A DNA stretch of 23,850 bases, taken from Clostridia bacterium (GTDB taxonomy: Bacteria > Bacillota > Clostridia > Oscillospirales > CAG-272). The position numbers and the translations under genes were made by a program. Of this stretch, positions 21,345 to 23,850 are shown piece by piece (position 1 is the first letter of the stretch; each line of letters opens with the position of its first letter). The notes beneath the pieces are model-generated. The model did no database searches. It saw only the letters and a list, made by a program, of their open reading frames with translations, and was not told where the DNA came from. The DNA is taken from assembly GCA_017453085.1 (NCBI GenBank), contig JAFTKV010000068.1, forward strand, positions 1 to 23,850, written 5' to 3'.

Positions 21345-21806
21345 ATGACCCACGGAGAAAAAGCAGAAGCACTCTTTTACGAGGGCTACAACTGCGCACA
21401 AGCGGTATTTTGCGCCTATGCCGACGATTTCGGGTTGGAGCGGGGAGTTGCCGCTAAATTGGTTTCGCCCTTGGGAGGCGGCATGGGACGGCTGAGAGAG
21501 GTTTGCGGAACGGTCAGCGGCGGGCTGATGGTGATCGGCCAGCTCTACGGCTACGGAACTCCCGATAAGGGAGCGGCCAAAGCACGGCTTTACGCCATCG
21601 AGCAGGAGTTCGCCCGCCGATTTGCCGCCGTCCACGGCTCCTATATTTGCCGTGATCTGCTGGGACTCTCCGCAGGTCCCTCCGCTCCCACCCCCGAAGC
21701 ACGCACAGCCGAGTATTACAAAAAGCGTCCCTGTCCCGCCCTCTGCAAGTTTGCCGCCGATCTCCTGGACGAGCTGATCGCCGACATCGAGAGCGGAAGA
21801 TTTTGA
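21345..21806 (+). CDS. C_GCAxxG_C_C family protein (putative redox protein)
   Basis: The 153-residue protein matches the family named after its cysteine pattern: YNCAQAVF (C17), LGGGMGRLREVCGTVSGGLMVIG with C54 (the GCAxxG block, here CGTVSGG), C102 in YICRDLLG, and a C-terminal CPALC pair (C130, C134). These spaced cysteines are proposed to serve a redox or metal role, and some members sit next to redox genes; the reaction is not established. No signal peptide. It follows the duplicated-domain gene by four bases and lacks a good Shine-Dalgarno, so it is probably translated by coupling. The 117 bases after it carry a possible forespore promoter. Confidence 0.85.
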   Translation: MTHGEKAEALFYEGYNCAQAVFCAYADDFGLERGVAAKLVSPLGGGMGRLREVCGTVSGGLMVIGQLYGYGTPDKGAAKARLYAIEQEFARRFAAVHGSYICRDLLGLSAGPSAPTPEARTAEYYKKRPCPALCKFAADLLDELIADIESGRF

Positions 21807-21862
21807 TAGAAGAGGAGGAAACCCCAAAACCATCGGCACGAGAAATTCCCATCCGGCAAATC

Positions 21863-21891
21863 GCATAAGTTTCGCGCATCGGGCAATACTT
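21863..21891 (+). promoter_or_regulatory. Possible forespore-type promoter of the DUF1540 gene
   Basis: GGCAATACTT (21882-21891) shares its first nine bases with the -10 of the sigG promoter and fits GGnrAnAnTw. GCATA (21863-21867) fits a forespore -35, but the spacer is 14, not 16. The start near 21898 would lie just before AAGGAGG (21908-21914). Confidence 0.4.
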
Positions 21892-21923
21892 TGAACAGTT
21901 CCCAATAAAGGAGGCGAAACAAA

Positions 21924-22121
21924 ATGGAAAACACCTACACTACCGGTAAGAAGAATACCGCTAACACCAGCATTGAATGCACCGTCAAGCAGTGCGAGCA
22001 TCATTGCGAGAATCAGAACTATTGCTCCCTGAACGCCATTCGCGTGGTGACACACGAGCAGAACCCCACCGAGGTTGCCTGCACCGATTGCTCTTCCTTC
22101 AAGGCAAAGCAGAAGGCGTAA
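21924..22121 (+). CDS. DUF1540 cysteine-rich small protein
   Basis: The 65-residue protein matches DUF1540: a short Ser/Thr/Asn-rich lead, then IECTVKQCEHHCENQNYCSLNAIRV and a closing VACTDCSSF. Cysteines at 19, 24, 28, 34, 53 and 56 with histidines at 26 and 27 suggest metal (probably zinc) binding, by inference. The family is common in spore-forming Clostridia, and no biochemical role is established that I know of. The start has an ideal AAGGAGG at 21908-21914, nine bases before the ATG, predicting high expression. It is a single-gene transcript ending at a very strong terminator. A forespore-like -10 upstream raises the possibility that it is made in spores. Confidence 0.85.
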   Translation: MENTYTTGKKNTANTSIECTVKQCEHHCENQNYCSLNAIRVVTHEQNPTEVACTDCSSFKAKQKA

Positions 22122-22134
22122 CTGCCTCAAAACT

Positions 22135-22183
22135 CCCTTCCCAAGCACCGTTTCGGACGGTGCTTGGGAAGGGAAAATTTTTT
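22135..22183 (+). terminator. Strong terminator after the DUF1540 gene
   Basis: A 17-pair perfect stem, 22135-22151 with 22157-22173, loop TTCGG, then AAAATTTTTT. Confidence 0.95.
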
Positions 22184-22215
22184 GAAAAAAACTTCAAAAA
22201 ATTTCGAAAAAGGGG

Positions 22216-22244
22216 TTGACAAACCGAAAAGGTTCTGTTATAAT
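22216..22244 (+). promoter_or_regulatory. Perfect-consensus SigA promoter of the tRNA-Thr gene
   Basis: TTGACA (22216-22221), a 17-base spacer, TATAAT (22239-22244). The start near 22251 is about 35 bases before the tRNA. Confidence 0.93.
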
Positions 22245-22285
22245 GATGAGGCGTTCAAGAGAGCGCACAAAAATCAACAAAATAT

Positions 22286-22361
22286 GCTGCTATGGCTCAG
22301 TTGGTAGAGCACATCCTTGGTAAGGATGAGGTCATCAGTTCGAATCTGATTAGCAGCTCCA
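22286..22361 (+). tRNA. tRNA-Thr (anticodon GGT)
   Basis: A complete cloverleaf: acceptor GCTGCTA (22286-22292) pairs with TAGCAGC (22351-22357), discriminator T22358, and an encoded CCA at 22359-22361. The anticodon stem CATCC/GGATG encloses loop TTGGTAA, anticodon GGT at 22319-22321. The T arm contains GTTCGAATC. It reads ACC and ACU threonine codons. Its own promoter and terminator make it a single-gene unit. Confidence 0.97.
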
Positions 22362-22387
22362 ACCCGACCGATTAGGTCGGGTTTTTG
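22361..22387 (+). terminator. Terminator of tRNA-Thr
   Basis: AACCCGACC (22361-22369) pairs perfectly with GGTCGGGTT (22375-22383), followed by T's. The stem's first A is the last base of the encoded CCA. Confidence 0.9.
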
Positions 22388-22404
22388 GTTTGTGTAGGAT
22401 TGAC

Positions 22405-22433
22405 TTGACAAATTCGCCATCCTATGCTATACT
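22405..22433 (+). promoter_or_regulatory. Consensus SigA promoter of the small ORF-rtcB unit
   Basis: TTGACA (22405-22410), a 17-base spacer, TATACT (22428-22433). The start near 22440 gives a leader of about 25 bases to the small ORF and about 85 bases to rtcB. Confidence 0.9.
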
Positions 22434-22464
22434 AACCTAAACACATTCAAAGGAGTTGATCATT

Positions 22465-22575
22465 ATGTCTGCAACGATTTTATACCCGAACACCATTTTA
22501 ACCAAATCGAATAATAGGAGAACTAATGATCGAACTGCAAGGAAAACGCAACTCCGCGATCATTTACGCGGATAA
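22465..22575 (+). CDS. Small 36-codon ORF upstream of and overlapping rtcB
   Basis: ATG 22465 has a strong AAAGGAG site nine bases before it, and the frame runs 36 codons to TAA at 22573. The peptide begins MSATILYPNTILTKSNN and becomes basic (NRRTNDRTARKTQLRDHLRG), but from 22526 onward it overlaps rtcB in another frame, so the basic tail may only reflect that overlap. rtcB has its own AGGAG within this ORF. It could be a leader peptide that tunes rtcB translation or a chance frame behind a leftover ribosome site. No family recognised. Confidence 0.4.
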   Translation: MSATILYPNTILTKSNNRRTNDRTARKTQLRDHLRG

Positions 22576-23692
22576 AATCGACAAAGAAACCAAAACACAA
22601 ATCGCTGCACTGCTGAGGCTGGAGGCGTTGGCCGATTCCAAGGTGCGCATTATGCCCGACACCCATTCGGGACGGGGAACGGTGGTGGGTACCACCTTGA
22701 CTCTCCACGGACGGGTGATTCCCGCCCTCTTGGGCGTAGATCTGGGCTGCGGAATGGAAACCGTCTTTTTAGAAGAAACCGAGACTGATCTTGCTAAGCT
22801 GGACCTGCTGATCCATGAGCGCATCCCCGCAGGAGCTGCTGTGCACCATCTGCCCGTGGCAGATTTTCCCAAGCTGGACAGCCTCCACTGCATTGCCGAG
22901 GTCAACCGTGAGCGAGCGCTGCGGAGCATCGGCACGCTGGGCGGCGGCAATCACTTCATCGAGCTGGACAAAGCCGAGGACGGCAGACTGGTTCTGGTGA
23001 TTCACTCGGGTTCCCGTCAGTTGGGGAGCGACGTTGCCACCTACTACAAGGAGCAAGCCTACCGCTATCAATGCAAGAAAGCGAGACGCTCTGCCGGCGG
23101 CAAGGGAAGAGAAGACTACGTCTTCAAATCCGCACGTCGGGAGCAGGCGAGCATCAAGGTCAGCCGCGAGACGGCGGCGCTGGAGGGCGAGCTGTTTGGG
23201 CAGTACCTCCACGATCTTGCCATCGTGCAGGAATATGCCGATCTCAGCCGCCGCACCATGGCTGAGATCATCTGCGACGGGATGGGATTCCACATCCGCG
23301 ATCGCTTTGCCTGCGTGCACAACTATATCGACACCGAGCGTATGATCCTGCGCAAGGGTGCGATCTCGGCGCGGCTGGGCGAGCGTGTGATCATTCCGCT
23401 GAATATGCGGGATGGCGCTATCATCGGCCGAGGGCTGGGCAATCCCGATTGGAACCACTCCGCTCCTCACGGAGCCGGGCGGGTATGCAGCCGCACCGAC
23501 GCCAAGTTTGCCTACACTGTGGCGGACTATCAATCGGCGATGGAAGGGATTTACACCACCACGGCAACCGAAGGCTCGCTGGACGAGTGTCCGATGGCGT
23601 ACAAAGCGCCGGAGCGGATCCTGGATGCCATTGGCGACACCGTCGAGGTGGAGCAGATCGCGCGGCCTGTGTATAATTTCAAGGCCTGCTGA
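22526..23692 (+). CDS. rtcB: RtcB-family RNA ligase (3'-phosphate/5'-OH RNA ligase)
   Basis: RtcB joins RNA 3'-phosphate or 2',3'-cyclic phosphate ends to 5'-OH ends using GTP and Mn2+, in tRNA splicing or RNA repair. The 388-residue protein keeps every landmark: MPDTHSGRGTVVGTT at 43-57, VDLGCGM with D72 and C75, GTLGGGNHFIEL with H143, VIHSGSRQLG with H160, FACVHNY with H265, and APHGAGR with H315, the histidine that carries GMP. The metal ligands are D, C and histidines of this set (family knowledge). At 388 residues it is a short bacterial form. AGGAG six bases before ATG 22526 sets the start. No RNA cyclase or archease is seen here. It is transcribed with the preceding small ORF and closed by a terminator. 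Confidence 0.92.
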   Translation: MIELQGKRNSAIIYADKIDKETKTQIAALLRLEALADSKVRIMPDTHSGRGTVVGTTLTLHGRVIPALLGVDLGCGMETVFLEETETDLAKLDLLIHERIPAGAAVHHLPVADFPKLDSLHCIAEVNRERALRSIGTLGGGNHFIELDKAEDGRLVLVIHSGSRQLGSDVATYYKEQAYRYQCKKARRSAGGKGREDYVFKSARREQASIKVSRETAALEGELFGQYLHDLAIVQEYADLSRRTMAEIICDGMGFHIRDRFACVHNYIDTERMILRKGAISARLGERVIIPLNMRDGAIIGRGLGNPDWNHSAPHGAGRVCSRTDAKFAYTVADYQSAMEGIYTTTATEGSLDECPMAYKAPERILDAIGDTVEVEQIARPVYNFKAC

Positions 23693-23721
23693 GCCTTTGT
23701 GAAGCATAACAAGTAAACCGA

Positions 23722-23749
23722 AAGCCGACGAGTGATCGTCGGCTTTTTT
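23722..23749 (+). terminator. Terminator of rtcB
   Basis: AAGCCGACGA (23722-23731) pairs perfectly with TCGTCGGCTT (23736-23745), loop GTGA, followed by T's. Confidence 0.92.
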
Positions 23750-23781
23750 GTTTGGGAGGGAGGTGTTAGTAGTCATAGGAA

Positions 23782-23850
23782 GCAATTCCTCCTTCGTCGG
23801 AATTGCAATATGAGGAGGGGGAAAGGACCATCTCAGACGCCGAAGTTCCT
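23782..23850. repeat. Partial copy of the intergenic repeat found at 11421-11452, cut by the window end
   Basis: A hairpin GCAATTCC/GGAATTGC (23782-23789 with 23799-23806) precedes 23811-23844. The latter closely matches the reverse complement of 11421-11452: GGAGG, GGGGAAA, then CCATCTCA[G/A]ACGCCGAA with one difference in 17. The sequence runs off the end of the window. No gene is visible from 23750 on. Confidence 0.55.

Noticed and set aside
20937..22148. A 403-codon minus-strand open frame
   Set aside because: It spans three convincing plus-strand genes and an intergenic gap and has no recognisable motif.

Overview
The window looks like a chromosomal segment from a gut-type, spore-forming Clostridia bacterium, most likely Oscillospiraceae/Ruminococcaceae. 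The reasons are a SigG-type forespore sigma factor, DUF1846, DUF1540 and C_GCAxxG_C_C family proteins, consensus SigA promoters with purine-rich Shine-Dalgarno sites, fairly high GC, and intergenic hairpin repeats. The taxonomic placement is inference.

Layout. 4-1179 (+): acetylornithine aminotransferase, closed by a terminator. 1347-4349 (+): a three-gene cassette from one SigA promoter, with a TIM-barrel sugar isomerase/epimerase, a cytoplasmic CE15-type glucuronoyl-esterase-like hydrolase and a UroD-superfamily protein carrying an HxC...C motif. 4516-9279 (-): DUF1846 protein, a lipoprotein, a PTS EIIC-EIIA relative that has lost EIIB and every EIIA histidine, and an XRE/TPR-type regulator with a palindrome on its own promoter. 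9396-11161 (-): a membrane-anchored N-acetylmuramoyl-L-alanine amidase overlapping (ATGA) a possible PD-(D/E)xK-fold protein. About 11259-11512: a MITE-like or structured element with long imperfect terminal inverted repeats. 11514-12332 (-): sigG behind a near-ideal forespore promoter.

12464-14845 (-) is a visibly AT-rich pair: a secreted protein (Ig-like domain, ricin-like trefoil, caspase/CHAT-like cysteine protease domain) and a lipoprotein, read from a consensus SigA promoter. 15261-19467 (-) is a MarR regulator plus a heterodimeric ABC exporter with one degenerate ATP site, preceded by an operator on a perfect SigA promoter and followed by an array of hairpins. 19643-21806 (+) is an internally duplicated protein of unknown function and a C_GCAxxG_C_C protein. 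Then come DUF1540, tRNA-Thr(GGT), a small ORF and an RtcB-type RNA ligase. The last 70 bases hold part of a second copy of the repeat seen near 11.4 kb.

The strongest candidates for something undescribed are the histidine-less pseudo-PTS protein, the secreted caspase-like protein with its lipoprotein partner, and the inverted-repeat element beside sigG. Several start codons given here lie inside the longest open frame, because a promoter or Shine-Dalgarno sequence rules out the upstream start. No database search was possible, so family names come from motifs recognised by eye.
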